A DNA stretch of 44,945 bases, taken from the NCBI GenBank assembly GCA_031292455.1, contig JARLHC010000033.1, positions 1 through 44,945 on the forward strand, given 5' to 3'. The notes under the pieces are model-generated. The model did not search any database and had not been told where the DNA came from. It saw nothing but the letters and a program-made list of their open reading frames with translations. The position numbers were made by a program, and so were the translations under genes. Source of the DNA: Ignavibacteriaceae bacterium. GTDB lineage: Bacteria > Bacteroidota > Ignavibacteria > Ignavibacteriales > Ignavibacteriaceae. Shown here piece by piece: positions 7,902 through 17,343 of this stretch. The number at the start of each line of letters is the position of its first letter. Positions within the stretch are counted from its first letter, which is position 1.

Positions 7902-10253
7902 ATGCAAAGTTCAAAAATAGAATTTCTTTCCAAGTATAACGATCTATTAAATATAGCGTTAAAGTCCCAACAGGATTTTCCGGATATAATATCAGATTAT
8001 CTTGTCAGCGAATATGAACTTGAAGCTGTTACAATATTCAAAATAGCTGATAATTTAACCCTTTCTGTTTTAGGCAGATCATCTTCGGCAAAAAAATCGT
8101 TCATAAAGAACGCTAACTTTGAATGCAATAATTGCTTTTGCATAAAATCTGCAGCTGATTTTAATCAAATAAACATGCAATCGGATTGTGAAATTCAGAT
8201 TACGGATTACATGATCTATGAGGTCTGCATAAAGTTTAAATACTCGAATAATACTGCATTAATAAAGATTGCAAAAAAGACGCCATTCACGAATATTGAC
8301 CGTGATCAGATAAGAATGGTTAGTTTTGCCTTAGGTAATATTTTCACTATCTGGGCAGGAAACGAAAAGAAAGAATCGAATTTAAGTTCAATTATAATTG
8401 ATATTGCAAGTGAACTCCGGACACCAACCAACAGCATAATGGGATTCATATCACTACTGAATGAAGATAATCTTTCTTCATCGCAGGCGGAATATGTTTC
8501 CACAATGAAAGAGAACGCACATTATCTGCTTGCATTAATGAATGATCTTATAGATTTAGCCAAATTCGATTCAGGGCAGATTAAGGAATCTCCTGCAACA
8601 ATTAATCTCAAGAATTTTGTAGGAGATATAGTAAAAACATTTACGGATAAGATCGATCAGAACAAGATAGAAATTCTGACTAATTTTGATAAGATTCTAC
8701 CAGAAACGGTTAAACTAGATTCGCAAAAGTTAAAGTATATTTTAATCAATATAATAGCTAATTCTTTACGGCTTACAGAAAGAGGGAAGATAACAATCAG
8801 CATTTCCTCCAGTATTCCGGGAAGAATCAATTTCAGGATATCCGATACATCTGCCGGTCTATCTTCTAATAAAGTAAAAGAATTTTTCAAACCATTCTCA
8901 ATTACAGACCTATCAAATAATAAAACCGGAAACGCCACAGGGTTAGGATTGGCTCTTTCGAAGCTATATATAGAATTTTTGAATGGGAACATTGATATAA
9001 GTTCTTCACTGGGAAAGGGGACTTCCTACAATTTCACTATAAAAGTTGATGATTTACCGATAATTGAAAGCACGATCACTTCCCTTCCCAAACCGGGGAA
9101 AAAGAACAGAGTATTAGTTGTAGAAGATGATTATGCCACATCGAAGCTATTAAGCAATTACCTGAATAAATGGGGTTATGAACCAGTTATAGTGAATTCT
9201 GCCGACCAAGCTCTTAAAGCGATAGAGAAGGAAGTGTTCCTTGCTGTATTAATGGATATTGTTTTACCAGATGCAAATGGCTTTGAACTTCTTAAGCAGA
9301 TCAGAGAACATAAGAATTCAAAAAATACACCAGTTATTGTGTGTTCAGTAGAAGCCGAGCAGCAGAAAGCGTTCTTAATGGGAGCGGTTGAATATTTTGT
9401 TAAACCCATTAAATACAAATTTTTAGTTGAGGTACTTACAAGCTACAGGCTTAAAAAAGACAGTAATATTCTCGTAGTTGATGATGATGTGCCGACATTA
9501 TCGTTAATCAAAGAAGCGATAATACAGGCAGGTTATAATGCGATAGCGGAATCTCATTCTGCAAAGGTCTATAGTATGATTGAGGATATGCATCTGGATC
9601 TTGCAATAATAGACTTAGACATGCCGGAATTAAATGGTTATGATCTGATAAAGCAGATTAAGTCAGATCCTAAATTTTCAAAGCTTCCAATAATAATATA
9701 TACGGGAAAGGAAAACTATAAGGATGATTTAAAGAAAATAGATGGATTGTTTACAGAACTGCTTCAGAAATCGAGCAGCAATATTGAAGACCTATCCGAT
9801 ACAATAAATCAGATGATTAACAGATATGATGAACCTACACCGCCTGAAGTAGTGGCTGCACAGAAGGACGGAGTAAAGATACTTCTAGTAGAGGATTATA
9901 AACACTCCCAGATTATTGTAACGAGACTACTCAAGAAGAATAATTTTGATTCAATAGTCGTAGTAGAGAATGGTGCAGAGGCAGTAGATCAGGTAAAGAA
10001 ACAAAAATTTGATCTTATACTGATGGATATGCAAATGCCTATAATGAATGGTTTCGAAGCTACAGAAAAGATTAGATTAATGCCCGAATATAAAGATACC
10101 CCAATAATAGCCCTCACTGCATTTGCAATGAAGGGAGACAGGGAAAAATGTTTAGACGCAGGTGCCACGGATTATATTCCTAAGCCAATAGACAGCCAAG
10201 AATTTATCCAAAAAGTAAAATATTATACTGAGTTAAAAGTAAGCATTAGCTAA
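7902..10253 (+). CDS. Hybrid histidine-kinase-like protein with three receivers, phospho-acceptor His lost
   Basis: Domain order in 783 residues: an N-terminal ~150-residue sensor-like region (GAF-like by position) containing a Cys cluster C75/C78/C80; a HisKA-like segment (~160-230); an ATPase domain (~270-385); receivers with acceptors D452, D571 and D709. The H-box reads DIASELRTPTNSIMGF: the invariant His before ELRTP is Ser (S170). The ATPase G1 box is DTSAGL instead of DTGxG, while the N box (NIIANS) and G2 (GNATGLGLAL) look intact. The protein should therefore not autophosphorylate on His. It may bind ATP and act as a phosphate hub or sink through its three receivers. No transmembrane segments are seen, so it is cytoplasmic. 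It is divergent from the two receiver-cyclases, whose receivers are candidate partners. Confidence 0.85.
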   Translation: MQSSKIEFLSKYNDLLNIALKSQQDFPDIISDYLVSEYELEAVTIFKIADNLTLSVLGRSSSAKKSFIKNANFECNNCFCIKSAADFNQINMQSDCEIQITDYMIYEVCIKFKYSNNTALIKIAKKTPFTNIDRDQIRMVSFALGNIFTIWAGNEKKESNLSSIIIDIASELRTPTNSIMGFISLLNEDNLSSSQAEYVSTMKENAHYLLALMNDLIDLAKFDSGQIKESPATINLKNFVGDIVKTFTDKIDQNKIEILTNFDKILPETVKLDSQKLKYILINIIANSLRLTERGKITISISSSIPGRINFRISDTSAGLSSNKVKEFFKPFSITDLSNNKTGNATGLGLALSKLYIEFLNGNIDISSSLGKGTSYNFTIKVDDLPIIESTITSLPKPGKKNRVLVVEDDYATSKLLSNYLNKWGYEPVIVNSADQALKAIEKEVFLAVLMDIVLPDANGFELLKQIREHKNSKNTPVIVCSVEAEQQKAFLMGAVEYFVKPIKYKFLVEVLTSYRLKKDSNILVVDDDVPTLSLIKEAIIQAGYNAIAESHSAKVYSMIEDMHLDLAIIDLDMPELNGYDLIKQIKSDPKFSKLPIIIYTGKENYKDDLKKIDGLFTELLQKSSSNIEDLSDTINQMINRYDEPTPPEVVAAQKDGVKILLVEDYKHSQIIVTRLLKKNNFDSIVVVENGAEAVDQVKKQKFDLILMDMQMPIMNGFEATEKIRLMPEYKDTPIIALTAFAMKGDREKCLDAGATDYIPKPIDSQEFIQKVKYYTELKVSIS

Positions 10254-10313
10254 ATAACCTTTTCCTCTCCGCTTCCTTTCTATATTATTTTATATAATTG
10301 AAAATAAATACAT

Positions 10314-11771
10314 ATGATTAACAATATTCCTCGAGTAAGATTTGCTCCCAGTCCAACCGGATATCTTCATGTCGGCGGATTAAGAACCGCATTATACAAT
10401 TATCTTTTTGCAAGAAACAGCGGAGGTAAATTCATATTACGCATAGAAGATACGGATCGTAACCGTTATATCCCCGGTGCCATAGAGAATCTAATATCAA
10501 CATTAAAGTGGGCCGAGATTGATTATGATGAAGGACCTGATATAGGAGGAGAAAATGGCCCATACTTACAATCGGAGCGTCTTGATATATACAAAGAACA
10601 TGCAGATATCCTTATCAAAAACAAAAAAGCATACTATTGTTTTTGCAGCGCTGAGAGATTAGCTTCGCTGCGTGAAGAACAACAGAAGCAAAACATTCAG
10701 ACAAAGTATGATAAGCATTGTCTTAACCTATCCGATGAAACAATAAGCCAGAACCTATCAAAAGGACTTCCACATGTTGTTAGGTTGAATGTAGAGCCCG
10801 GAAAGATTATAAAGTTTAGAGATCACATACGTGAAGAGGTAGAGTTTTCAAGTGAAGTAGTAGATGATCAGGTTTTGATTAAGTCTGATAAATATCCGAC
10901 ATATCATTTAGCCAACGTAGTAGATGACCATTTAATGAAAATAACGCATGTTATAAGAGGAGAAGAATGGCTTTCTTCCACACCGAAGCATATAATTCTA
11001 TATGAAGCCTTTGGATGGGAAATACCAGTATTCGCGCATTTACCATTACTGTTAAATGCTGACCGATCAAAATTAAGCAAAAGACAGGGTGATGTAGCAG
11101 TTGAAGATTATAGAAACAAAGGATATTTAAAAGAAGCATTGATCAATTTTGTAGCACTGCTAGGATGGACAGCAGGTGATGACAAAGAATATTATGATAT
11201 AGATGAACTTATTTCCAAGTTTTCTTTAGACAGAGTAAATAAATCAGGAGCAGTATTTAATATTGAAAAACTTAACTGGTTAAACGAGGAACACTTACGC
11301 AGGAAGAGTGATGCGGAACTTCTTCAGATGTTACGTACCGAGTTAAGTGAATCTAAATATTCGACGCTTACATATACGGATGAATATTTAATAAGTGTAA
11401 TAAGAGTTATGAAGGAAAGAGTTTCATTCATTAAAGAAATATTGGAAAAAGGATATTACTTCTTTGAAGAACCGTCATCATATGAAGAAGCAGTAGTTAA
11501 GAAAAGATGGAACAATCAGTCGGCTGAAATATTAAAATTATATGGAGAGAATATCCGAGCTATAAATTCCCCTACAAAAGAAGATTATGAAAATATACTT
11601 AAAAACACAGCGGCACAGTTTAATACTGGCAACGGAGATGTAATTCATCCATTACGCTTAGCTGTTTCAGGAATAGGAGGAGGGCCGGGAATTTTTGATA
11701 TTTTATATATTATAGGCAGAGAAAAGACATTAAACAGAATAAACACAATAATAGAAAAATTAAACAAATAA
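10314..11771 (+). CDS. gltX: Glutamyl-tRNA synthetase
   Basis: The 485-residue class I synthetase has the HIGH-type motif ([18 protein letters not shown], residues ~10-27), the KMSKS-type motif (SKLSKRQGD, ~245-255), and a C-terminal anticodon-binding region with the [13 protein letters not shown] element typical of bacterial GluRS. The length is normal for the family. It charges tRNA-Glu in the cytoplasm. glnS begins 4 bases after its stop, so they are very likely co-transcribed. An internal Cys pair (YCFCSAE) after the HIGH region recalls the zinc-binding site of some GluRS enzymes. Confidence 0.96.
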   Translation: MINNIPRVRFAPSPTGYLHVGGLRTALYNYLFARNSGGKFILRIEDTDRNRYIPGAIENLISTLKWAEIDYDEGPDIGGENGPYLQSERLDIYKEHADILIKNKKAYYCFCSAERLASLREEQQKQNIQTKYDKHCLNLSDETISQNLSKGLPHVVRLNVEPGKIIKFRDHIREEVEFSSEVVDDQVLIKSDKYPTYHLANVVDDHLMKITHVIRGEEWLSSTPKHIILYEAFGWEIPVFAHLPLLLNADRSKLSKRQGDVAVEDYRNKGYLKEALINFVALLGWTAGDDKEYYDIDELISKFSLDRVNKSGAVFNIEKLNWLNEEHLRRKSDAELLQMLRTELSESKYSTLTYTDEYLISVIRVMKERVSFIKEILEKGYYFFEEPSSYEEAVVKKRWNNQSAEILKLYGENIRAINSPTKEDYENILKNTAAQFNTGNGDVIHPLRLAVSGIGGGPGIFDILYIIGREKTLNRINTIIEKLNK

Positions 11772-11775
11772 TAAG

Positions 11776-13461
11776 ATGGAAGAGAATTTCAATACAGTTG
11801 CGCCCTCAAATTTTATAAGAGATATTATCAACGAGGATTTAAAGACAGATAAGTATAATGGGAGAGTTCACACCCGTTTTCCTCCTGAACCTAACGGATA
11901 TTTACACATAGGTCATGCAAAATCTATTTGTTTGAATTTTGGAATTGCACGTGATTATAATGGACTTTGCAATCTCCGATTTGATGATACCAATCCTTCA
12001 AAGGAAGAAGTTGAATATGTTGACTCAATTGAGGAAGATGTAAGGTGGCTTGGATTTGACTGGGAGGACAGAAAGTATTATGCATCGGATTATTTCGACC
12101 AGCTATATGAATTTGCAATTCAATTAATCAGGGAAGGAAAGGCATACGTTGATTCTTCAACTGCCGGTGAGACAAAAGATATGAGGGGTACACCCACTGA
12201 ATCAGGGACAGAATCCCCAAACCGTAACCGCTCAATTGAAGAAAATTTAAGACTATTCCATGGAATGAAGAACGGCGAATTTGAAGACGGTGCTCATATT
12301 TTACGTGCCAAGATAGACATGTCATCTCCGAATATGATTATGCGAGACCCAGTGATGTACAGGATTAAAAGGGCAACTCATCATCGTACAGGAGATAAAT
12401 GGTGCATATACCCCATGTATGATTATGCTCATCCGATATCAGACTGGATCGAAGGAATAACACATTCAATTTGTACATTGGAATTTGAGATTCACCGTCC
12501 TTTGTATGACTGGTTTTTATCTGAACTTCATCTTGAAAACCGTCCACAGCAAATAGAGTTTGCACGATTAAATTTAAGTTACACTGTAATGAGTAAAAGG
12601 AAGCTTCTTGAATTAGTGGAGAAAGGTCAAGTATCCGGATGGGATGATCCGAGGTTGCCAACAATATCAGGATTGAGGAGGCGGGGATATACACCAGAAT
12701 CGATTCGTTCATTCTCAGAAAAAATAGGAGTTGCGAAGCGTGATGGAACAATTGATGTGGCATTGCTTGAGCATACCATCAGAGAAGATTTAAATAAACG
12801 CGCCCCACGGGTTATGGCAGTACTTCGTCCATTAAAGGTTACAATAACCAATTACCCTGAGGGACAAACAGAGGATCTTGATGCGATAAATAATCCAGAA
12901 GATCCGTCCATGGGAAAAAGAGTAATACCCTTCTCGAGAGAGATTTATATAGAGCAGGATGATTTTCGTGAAATCCCTCCCAAGAAGTTTTATCGTCTTT
13001 ATCCAGGCAATGAAGTCCGGTTAAGGTACGCATATATCATTAAATGTAACGAAGTAATTAAAAATGAATCCGGAGATATAACCGAACTTTACTGTACATA
13101 TGATCCTGAGACTAAGAGCGGAACAGGGAGTGCCCGCAGTGTAAAGGGGACAATTCATTGGGTATCAGCGCGACATGCTATAAAAGCTGAGGCGAGACTA
13201 TATGACCGGTTATTTGAAACAGAGGATCCTTCTGGGGACAAGGAAAAAGATTTTAAGGATCTGATTAACCCAAAATCATTAGAAGTAATAGACAACTGCC
13301 TTATAGAACCCCACCTGGCAAACGTTAAGCCTGGGGAAAAGTTCCAGTTTGAGAGACAAGGTTATTTCTGTGTTGATCCATTAAGTACAAAGAGCAAGAT
13401 AGTTTTTAACAGGACAGTGCCGTTAAGAGATTCCTGGGCTAAAATAGAGAAAAAGCAATAA
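11776..13461 (+). CDS. glnS: Glutaminyl-tRNA synthetase
   Basis: The 561-residue product carries the GlnRS HIGH motif ([21 protein letters not shown], near residue 35) and the KMSKS motif ([12 protein letters not shown]), followed by the GlnRS-specific two beta-barrel anticodon domain ([16 protein letters not shown] ... [15 protein letters not shown]). The length is close to the Escherichia coli enzyme. It charges tRNA-Gln directly, so this organism need not rely on transamidation of Glu-tRNA-Gln. It follows gltX by only 4 bases. Confidence 0.97.
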   Translation: MEENFNTVAPSNFIRDIINEDLKTDKYNGRVHTRFPPEPNGYLHIGHAKSICLNFGIARDYNGLCNLRFDDTNPSKEEVEYVDSIEEDVRWLGFDWEDRKYYASDYFDQLYEFAIQLIREGKAYVDSSTAGETKDMRGTPTESGTESPNRNRSIEENLRLFHGMKNGEFEDGAHILRAKIDMSSPNMIMRDPVMYRIKRATHHRTGDKWCIYPMYDYAHPISDWIEGITHSICTLEFEIHRPLYDWFLSELHLENRPQQIEFARLNLSYTVMSKRKLLELVEKGQVSGWDDPRLPTISGLRRRGYTPESIRSFSEKIGVAKRDGTIDVALLEHTIREDLNKRAPRVMAVLRPLKVTITNYPEGQTEDLDAINNPEDPSMGKRVIPFSREIYIEQDDFREIPPKKFYRLYPGNEVRLRYAYIIKCNEVIKNESGDITELYCTYDPETKSGTGSARSVKGTIHWVSARHAIKAEARLYDRLFETEDPSGDKEKDFKDLINPKSLEVIDNCLIEPHLANVKPGEKFQFERQGYFCVDPLSTKSKIVFNRTVPLRDSWAKIEKKQ

Positions 13462-13525
13462 ACTTTACTTGAATATAAGTTTAATATACGCTAATATTGG
13501 TGCTCAATTTTAATGAATTTATGAT

Positions 13526-13611
13526 GCCGAAGTGGCGGAATTGGTAGACGCGCTGGACTCAAAATCCAGTCTGGCTTACACCAGGTGCCGGTTCGAGTCC
13601 GGCCTCCGGTA
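13526..13611 (+). tRNA. tRNA-Leu (anticodon CAA)
   Basis: This is an 86-base tRNA with a long variable arm, as expected of tRNA-Leu. The anticodon stem-loop CTGGA-CTCAAAA-TCCAG places CAA at positions 34-36, reading UUG. The variable arm is CTGG-CTTA-CCAG-like (13571-13584). The T arm GCCGG-TTCGAGT-CCGGC spans 13587-13603. The acceptor stem GCCGAAG/CTCCGGT has a G-U pair at position 1-72 and one A-C mismatch. The 3' CCA is not encoded (discriminator A13611 is followed by CAT). Confidence 0.95.
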
Positions 13612-13838
13612 CATGAAATTATTCATTTCCTAAAAAGCAAGGGTAAGGGGGTTATTATTTTTATGAAATGGATACTGTGTGCTTCAGAACACCCCTTATA
13701 ATTATTCGAAAAAGATAGATAGCGCTTTCAAAAAAGAATAATTATGTTTCCCCAGAAAATTTGCTGAGAATAATTATTATACGATATGCAAAATCAAATT
13801 CATTTTCCTCAAATACACACCTAAATTATCCCATAATT

Positions 13839-14216
13839 ATGCAGAAAGGTATTAAAATACTAATAGTTGAAGATGAAGCGATAACTGCCATGTATCTTCA
13901 GATGCGATTAAAAAAATTGTCATATGAAGTAGTGAAGCCTGTTGGATCAGGAGAGAATGCTATTCAAGTTGCACAGCAAGAATGTCCTAATTTTATACTA
14001 ATGGATATTGGTTTAGCAGGGAAGCTGGATGGAATACAGACTGCAAGGGAAATACTTCAATTTAGCGATGCTTATATAATATTTATGAGTGGTTATAATG
14101 ATGATGAATTGCGTGAGCAAGTAAAATTATTACAGCCATCTTCCTTTCTTTTGAAACCTATAGGAGTAAATGATATAGTCGGAATAATAGAGATGCAACA
14201 AAAGGAAGCATCATAG
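13839..14216 (+). CDS. Stand-alone response-regulator receiver
   Basis: The 125-residue protein is a single receiver domain: acidic pocket E11/D12, phospho-acceptor D56 (ILMDIGLAGKLDG), a Ser in the switch position (FMSGY) and K in LLKPIG. I chose the ATG at 13839 because it begins right at the domain. The upstream in-frame ATG at 13761 would add 26 residues unlike any receiver extension. There is no output domain, so it acts by protein contact or as a relay. The GLAGKLDGI segment resembles the receivers fused to the cyclases at 5342-7520. Its end overlaps the convergent hom gene by 6 bases. Confidence 0.85.
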   Translation: MQKGIKILIVEDEAITAMYLQMRLKKLSYEVVKPVGSGENAIQVAQQECPNFILMDIGLAGKLDGIQTAREILQFSDAYIIFMSGYNDDELREQVKLLQPSSFLLKPIGVNDIVGIIEMQQKEAS

Positions 14217-15416
14217 TTTAGTAATAACATTATTAAGAAGAAGAATATTTACACCCAAATCATCAGCCCAATCTGATTTTATAAGTTTATCGAAATTTAT
14301 TTTACCAGTAACATAATTTTCTCCCTTTGAATAATACCTTTCATATATTTCCTCAAACTTATTTACATCGATTTTAGCCGGATCAGCAGATCTTACAAAG
14401 ACTTCCACCAAGAAATTGTTATCAATAAAACCATTAGTAATCTGATTCTTTTTCTTATACTCATACCTATAATCATAGCTCAATGCAGAAATATCAGAGA
14501 GCACTGCTGAAGCAGTAGGGAATGCGCCAGCACCTTTACCGATAAAGATGTTTTTGTCGGCAAAGCTACTTTCAGTAACAATACCATTAAAAACATTATC
14601 CACTCCATACAATTCATTATTTTCATTAACTAATTCAGGCATAACAAAAGCTGCAATACCGCCATTATTTAGTTTTTGAGCCCTAGCAATAAGTTTTATT
14701 TTACAATGCCGTTCGAATGCAAACTTAGCATCGAAATTATTAAGCCGGCCGATGCCTGTATTAAAAATCTCTTCCGGCTTTACAGTAACACCGAAGGCAT
14801 GGGTTAATAGAATTGTCAATTTATATTTCGAGTCATATCCTTCAAGATCGAGGGCAGGGTTACTTTCTACATACCCCTTGCTCTGTGCAAGTTCCAGAGC
14901 TTCCTTATAACTTTTATTATTGCTAAAGATCTCCGTGAGTATATAATTGGTAGTGCCATTCATAATTCCGCTAAATGAATATAAGAGATCATTATCATAA
15001 TATTCTTCGAAATTTCTTACCAGCGGGATACTTGCACAACAAGCAGCCTCATAGAGAATCGGGGTATTATATTTTTCCTGTAATAAGAGAAGCTCCTGAA
15101 GATTCTCGGCTATCATTTTTTTGTTAGCCGTAACAACTGCCTTTCCCTTAGTCAATGCTTCCACAGCAATTTGAAATGCTTCATCGGCATCATCGATTAC
15201 TTCGACAATTACATTGATCCCGGGGTTGTCAAGTATATCTTTCTTATCGTAGGTAAAATACTTGCTATTAATATTTCTTTTTTTCTCTTTATTCTTAACA
15301 CATATTTTTACGATTTCAGCTTTGAAACCAAGGTTATTATCAAGGACATTAAATAGCCCTTCACCTACGCAACCAAAGCCGAACACTCCAAGTTTAATTT
15401 TATTTCTGGTAACCAT
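14211..15416 (-). CDS. hom: Homoserine dehydrogenase
   Basis: The 401-residue enzyme reduces aspartate semialdehyde to homoserine. The N-terminal NAD(P) loop is GVFGFGCVGEGL, the catalytic-region lysine pair is in VTANKKMIAE, and the family signature GIMNGTTNYILTEI and GYDSKYKLTILLTHAFG follow. Many homologues end in a full ACT domain. Here only about 60 residues follow the catalytic domain, so the threonine-feedback module looks short or absent. The gene sits 14 bases after metB and shares its SAM-II leader, so it is likely tuned to methionine/SAM supply. Its 3' end overlaps a convergent receiver gene. Confidence 0.93.
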   Translation of the reverse strand: MVTRNKIKLGVFGFGCVGEGLFNVLDNNLGFKAEIVKICVKNKEKKRNINSKYFTYDKKDILDNPGINVIVEVIDDADEAFQIAVEALTKGKAVVTANKKMIAENLQELLLLQEKYNTPILYEAACCASIPLVRNFEEYYDNDLLYSFSGIMNGTTNYILTEIFSNNKSYKEALELAQSKGYVESNPALDLEGYDSKYKLTILLTHAFGVTVKPEEIFNTGIGRLNNFDAKFAFERHCKIKLIARAQKLNNGGIAAFVMPELVNENNELYGVDNVFNGIVTESSFADKNIFIGKGAGAFPTASAVLSDISALSYDYRYEYKKKNQITNGFIDNNFLVEVFVRSADPAKIDVNKFEEIYERYYSKGENYVTGKINFDKLIKSDWADDLGVNILLLNNVITKL

Positions 15417-15430
15417 TATTACTCCTTTTA

Positions 15431-16621
15431 TCAGACATAAATTTCAAGCGGTACAGACTTATTTACCGGTGCAGAATTATTAAGGGCATTAAGGGCCTGT
15501 TCAAGATCTTTGATCTGGTCCTCAGCATCCTCCAACCCGACAGATAACCTAATAAGGCTATCAGAAACTCCCCCAAGCAAACGGCGTTCTCTTGGAATGG
15601 ATTTATGCGTCATTGTAGCAGGATGGCATAAGAGACTTTTAGCACCACCTAAACTCTCCGCAAGCTTAAATATTTTAGTTGAGGTAACGAATTTGATGGC
15701 ACTTTCCTCAGTATCCTCTTTAAGAGAGAAGGAGACAATACTGCCGGGCAGCTTTTGCTGCTTCTTGGCGACTTCATAATTGGGGTGACTTTTTAAACCC
15801 GGGTAATAGAGTTTTTTAATTTCAGGTCTTGTTTCAAGGAACTCAGCGACTTTCTGAGCATTAGCGGCATGTTGTTCAACTCTAATCTTTAATGTTTCAA
15901 TACTTCTAATTATGAGCCAGCTATCAAAGGGAGCAAGGACGCCGCCAGTAGCATTCTGAATATATTTTAATTTCTCACCTAATTCGTCAGAGTCAGTTAC
16001 CAGTAGACCAGCCAGTACATCAGTATGTCCTCCAAGATATTTAGTAGCGCTATGGAGCACAATATCAGCACCCAATTTAAGTGGTTTCTGGAAGATTGGG
16101 GTAGCGAAAGTATTATCGACGCAGACAAGGATGTTATGTTTTTTTGCAATATCAGTAATCTTTTTAATATCAGAAACTTTTAACAAAGGGTTTGTAGGGC
16201 TTTCAAGCCAAATAAGTTTTGTTTTAGGAGTTATAGCTTTTCTGACATTTTCAGGATCGGTTGTATCGACAAATTTTATAGTTATACCGAATTTATTGTA
16301 AACGGTAGTGAATAATCTGAATGCTCCGCCGTAAATATCGTCGACTGCAAGGACTTCATCGCCAGTTTCCAAAAGCTTTACAACGCAGTCAATAGCAGCG
16401 AGGCCGCTTGCGAAAGCGAGCCCATTCTTACCCCCTTCCAGGGCAGCGATTACATTTTCCAGTATTTTTCTGGTAGGGTTATTAGTCCTAGTATAGTCAA
16501 AACCTTTATTAACACCGGGAGCTTCCTGCCGATAAGTAGAAGTCTGATAAATCGGGACAGCGATAGAGCCAGTTAGCGGGTCGACCGGTATTGATTCAAG
16601 GATAGCAGTTAATTCGTTCAT
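15431..16621 (-). CDS. metB: Cystathionine gamma-synthase-type PLP enzyme
   Basis: The 396-residue protein belongs to the Cys/Met-metabolism PLP family. Visible motifs are the N-terminal VPIYQTSTY, the SGLAAIDCV cofactor loop, the conserved DNTFATP, the PLP lysine in HSATKYLGGHTDV, and the C-terminal substrate loop SLGGAKSLLCHPATMTH followed by LIRLSVGLEDAEDQIKDLEQAL. Sequence alone cannot fully separate gamma-synthase from cystathionine lyases or O-acylhomoserine sulfhydrylase. Pairing with hom under a SAM-II leader favours methionine synthesis. The RBS AAGGAA lies 7 bases before the ATG. Confidence 0.88.
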   Translation of the reverse strand: MNELTAILESIPVDPLTGSIAVPIYQTSTYRQEAPGVNKGFDYTRTNNPTRKILENVIAALEGGKNGLAFASGLAAIDCVVKLLETGDEVLAVDDIYGGAFRLFTTVYNKFGITIKFVDTTDPENVRKAITPKTKLIWLESPTNPLLKVSDIKKITDIAKKHNILVCVDNTFATPIFQKPLKLGADIVLHSATKYLGGHTDVLAGLLVTDSDELGEKLKYIQNATGGVLAPFDSWLIIRSIETLKIRVEQHAANAQKVAEFLETRPEIKKLYYPGLKSHPNYEVAKKQQKLPGSIVSFSLKEDTEESAIKFVTSTKIFKLAESLGGAKSLLCHPATMTHKSIPRERRLLGGVSDSLIRLSVGLEDAEDQIKDLEQALNALNNSAPVNKSVPLEIYV

Positions 16622-16666
16622 AAAAGTATTCCTTATTTAGTTATTATAATTATATTTTCTTAACAC

Positions 16667-16691
16667 AAAAAAACCCCGCCAAAAGCGGGGT
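16667..16691 (-). terminator. Intrinsic terminator of the promoter-proximal-to-metB SAM-II switch
   Basis: Read on the minus strand, the stem ACCCCGC/GCGGGGT (7 bp, 5-base loop) is followed by seven U residues. Its UUUUGGC loop/stem segment is complementary to the GCUAAAA of the adjacent aptamer (16711-16718). Aptamer folding and terminator folding are therefore coupled. Confidence 0.88.
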
Positions 16692-16707
16692 CAATAAACT
16701 TACCCAA

Positions 16708-16761
16708 GACTTTTTAGCAAACAATTTACGTCGCTGCAATATGTCACAAATTCCGACGATT
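16708..16761 (-). promoter_or_regulatory. SAM-II riboswitch, second copy (nearest metB)
   Basis: Read on the minus strand, a P1 stem CGUCG/CGACG encloses a long loop, GAAUUUGUGACAUAUUGCA, that matches the SAM-II loop pattern GAUUUAAC..UAUUGCA. It is followed by the A/U-rich GUAAAUU and the conserved pseudoknot tail GCUAAAAAG. This order (P1, U-rich loop with AUUGCA, A-rich strand, GCUAAAAAG) is diagnostic of SAM-II, an H-type pseudoknot that binds S-adenosylmethionine. It leads directly into its own terminator and then metB. Confidence 0.87.
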
Positions 16762-16773
16762 CGTATTTAAAGC

Positions 16774-16796
16774 AAAAAACCCGCCAAACAGCGGGT
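16774..16796 (-). terminator. Intrinsic terminator between the two SAM-II copies
   Basis: On the minus strand the stem ACCCGC/GCGGGT with loop UGUUUG is followed by U6. GCUGUUUGGC in this hairpin can pair over 10 positions with GCUAAACAGC of the upstream aptamer (one G-U pair). The corresponding segments of the other copy pair as UUUUGGC/GCUAAAA. The co-variation between the two copies supports a real aptamer-terminator switch. Confidence 0.87.
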
Positions 16797-16810
16797 AAAT
16801 AAAATCCATA

Positions 16811-16863
16811 GGCTGTTTAGCATTTATTTTATGTCGCTGCAATTCGCTTTAAATTCACGACTC
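16811..16863 (-). promoter_or_regulatory. SAM-II riboswitch, first copy (distal)
   Basis: On the minus strand, P1 is GUCGU/GCGAC around a loop GAAUUUAAAGCGAAUUGCA, close to the SAM-II consensus GAUUUAACCGUAUUGCA. It is followed by AUAAAAUAAAU and the pseudoknot strand GCUAAACAGC. Every SAM-II landmark is in order and at the expected spacing. The copy differs from its neighbour in P1, loop middle and tail, so this is not a recent exact duplication. Confidence 0.88.
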
Positions 16864-16886
16864 AATATTTCTAAAGAACTATACGA

Positions 16887-16914
16887 AATATAAACAAGAA
16901 TATTTAAAAAACAA
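16887..16914 (-). promoter_or_regulatory. Putative promoter for the metB-hom leader
   Basis: On the minus strand a TTGTTT -35 box (16909-16914) and a TATATT -10 box (16887-16892) are 16 bases apart. They would start transcription about 20 bases before the first SAM-II aptamer. The region is A+T-rich, so the match is suggestive only. Confidence 0.4.
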
Positions 16915-16953
16915 ATCCTCAGGAAATAATTTTAATAAACGTAATTAAAATCA

Positions 16954-17343
16954 CTATTTAACTTCATTATATTTTTTGAGATTCTTATCGACTATAGACA
17001 ACAAATCTTCTTTAGAAAGAGGTTTGGAGATATAATCATCGAACCCTTCTGCTAAAAACTTTTCTCTATCCCCTGCCATAGCGAAGGCAGTAAAAGCGAT
17101 CATAGGGACTTTATCATAATCCGGAAATTTCCGTATTTCCTTGAGAACATCCATTCCGGTCAATTTTCCTTTAAGGCCAATGTCAAGAATGACAACATCG
17201 TAGAGAGTTTCTGAAGCTTTTGAAATAGCAGCCTCAGCAGTTTCTACAGCATCTACTAAGGCTTTGTTTTTATAGACGTAAGAAACGTAAAGTCTTGACA
17301 TTTCGTCATCATCCAAAACCAGCAATTTCATTTTTTCTTCCAT
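16954..17343 (-). CDS. Stand-alone response-regulator receiver
   Basis: The 129-residue single receiver domain has the acidic cluster DDDE (residues 11-14), phospho-acceptor D54 (VILDIGLKGKLTG), T in AFTAFAMAGDREKF and K in ISKPLS. The FTAFAMxGDREKxLxxGxDxYIxKP stretch is very similar to the third receiver of the 7902-10253 protein (LTAFAMKGDREKCLDAGATDYIPKP), a class typical of partners of hybrid kinases. There is no output domain. It lies upstream of the SAM-II leader on the same strand, but the promoter and terminators between them suggest separate expression. Confidence 0.85.
   Translation of the reverse strand: MEEKMKLLVLDDDEMSRLYVSYVYKNKALVDAVETAEAAISKASETLYDVVILDIGLKGKLTGMDVLKEIRKFPDYDKVPMIAFTAFAMAGDREKFLAEGFDDYISKPLSKEDLLSIVDKNLKKYNEVK

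Noticed and set aside
12365-12763. 132-codon minus-strand ORF inside glnS
   Set aside because: It is fully covered by the confident glnS frame and its translation is a codon-shadow sequence with no domain.
13640-13720. Possible terminator after tRNA-Leu (TAAGGGG ... CCCCTTA)
   Set aside because: The arms are about 50 bases apart and no U run follows the right arm, so the pairing is weak evidence.
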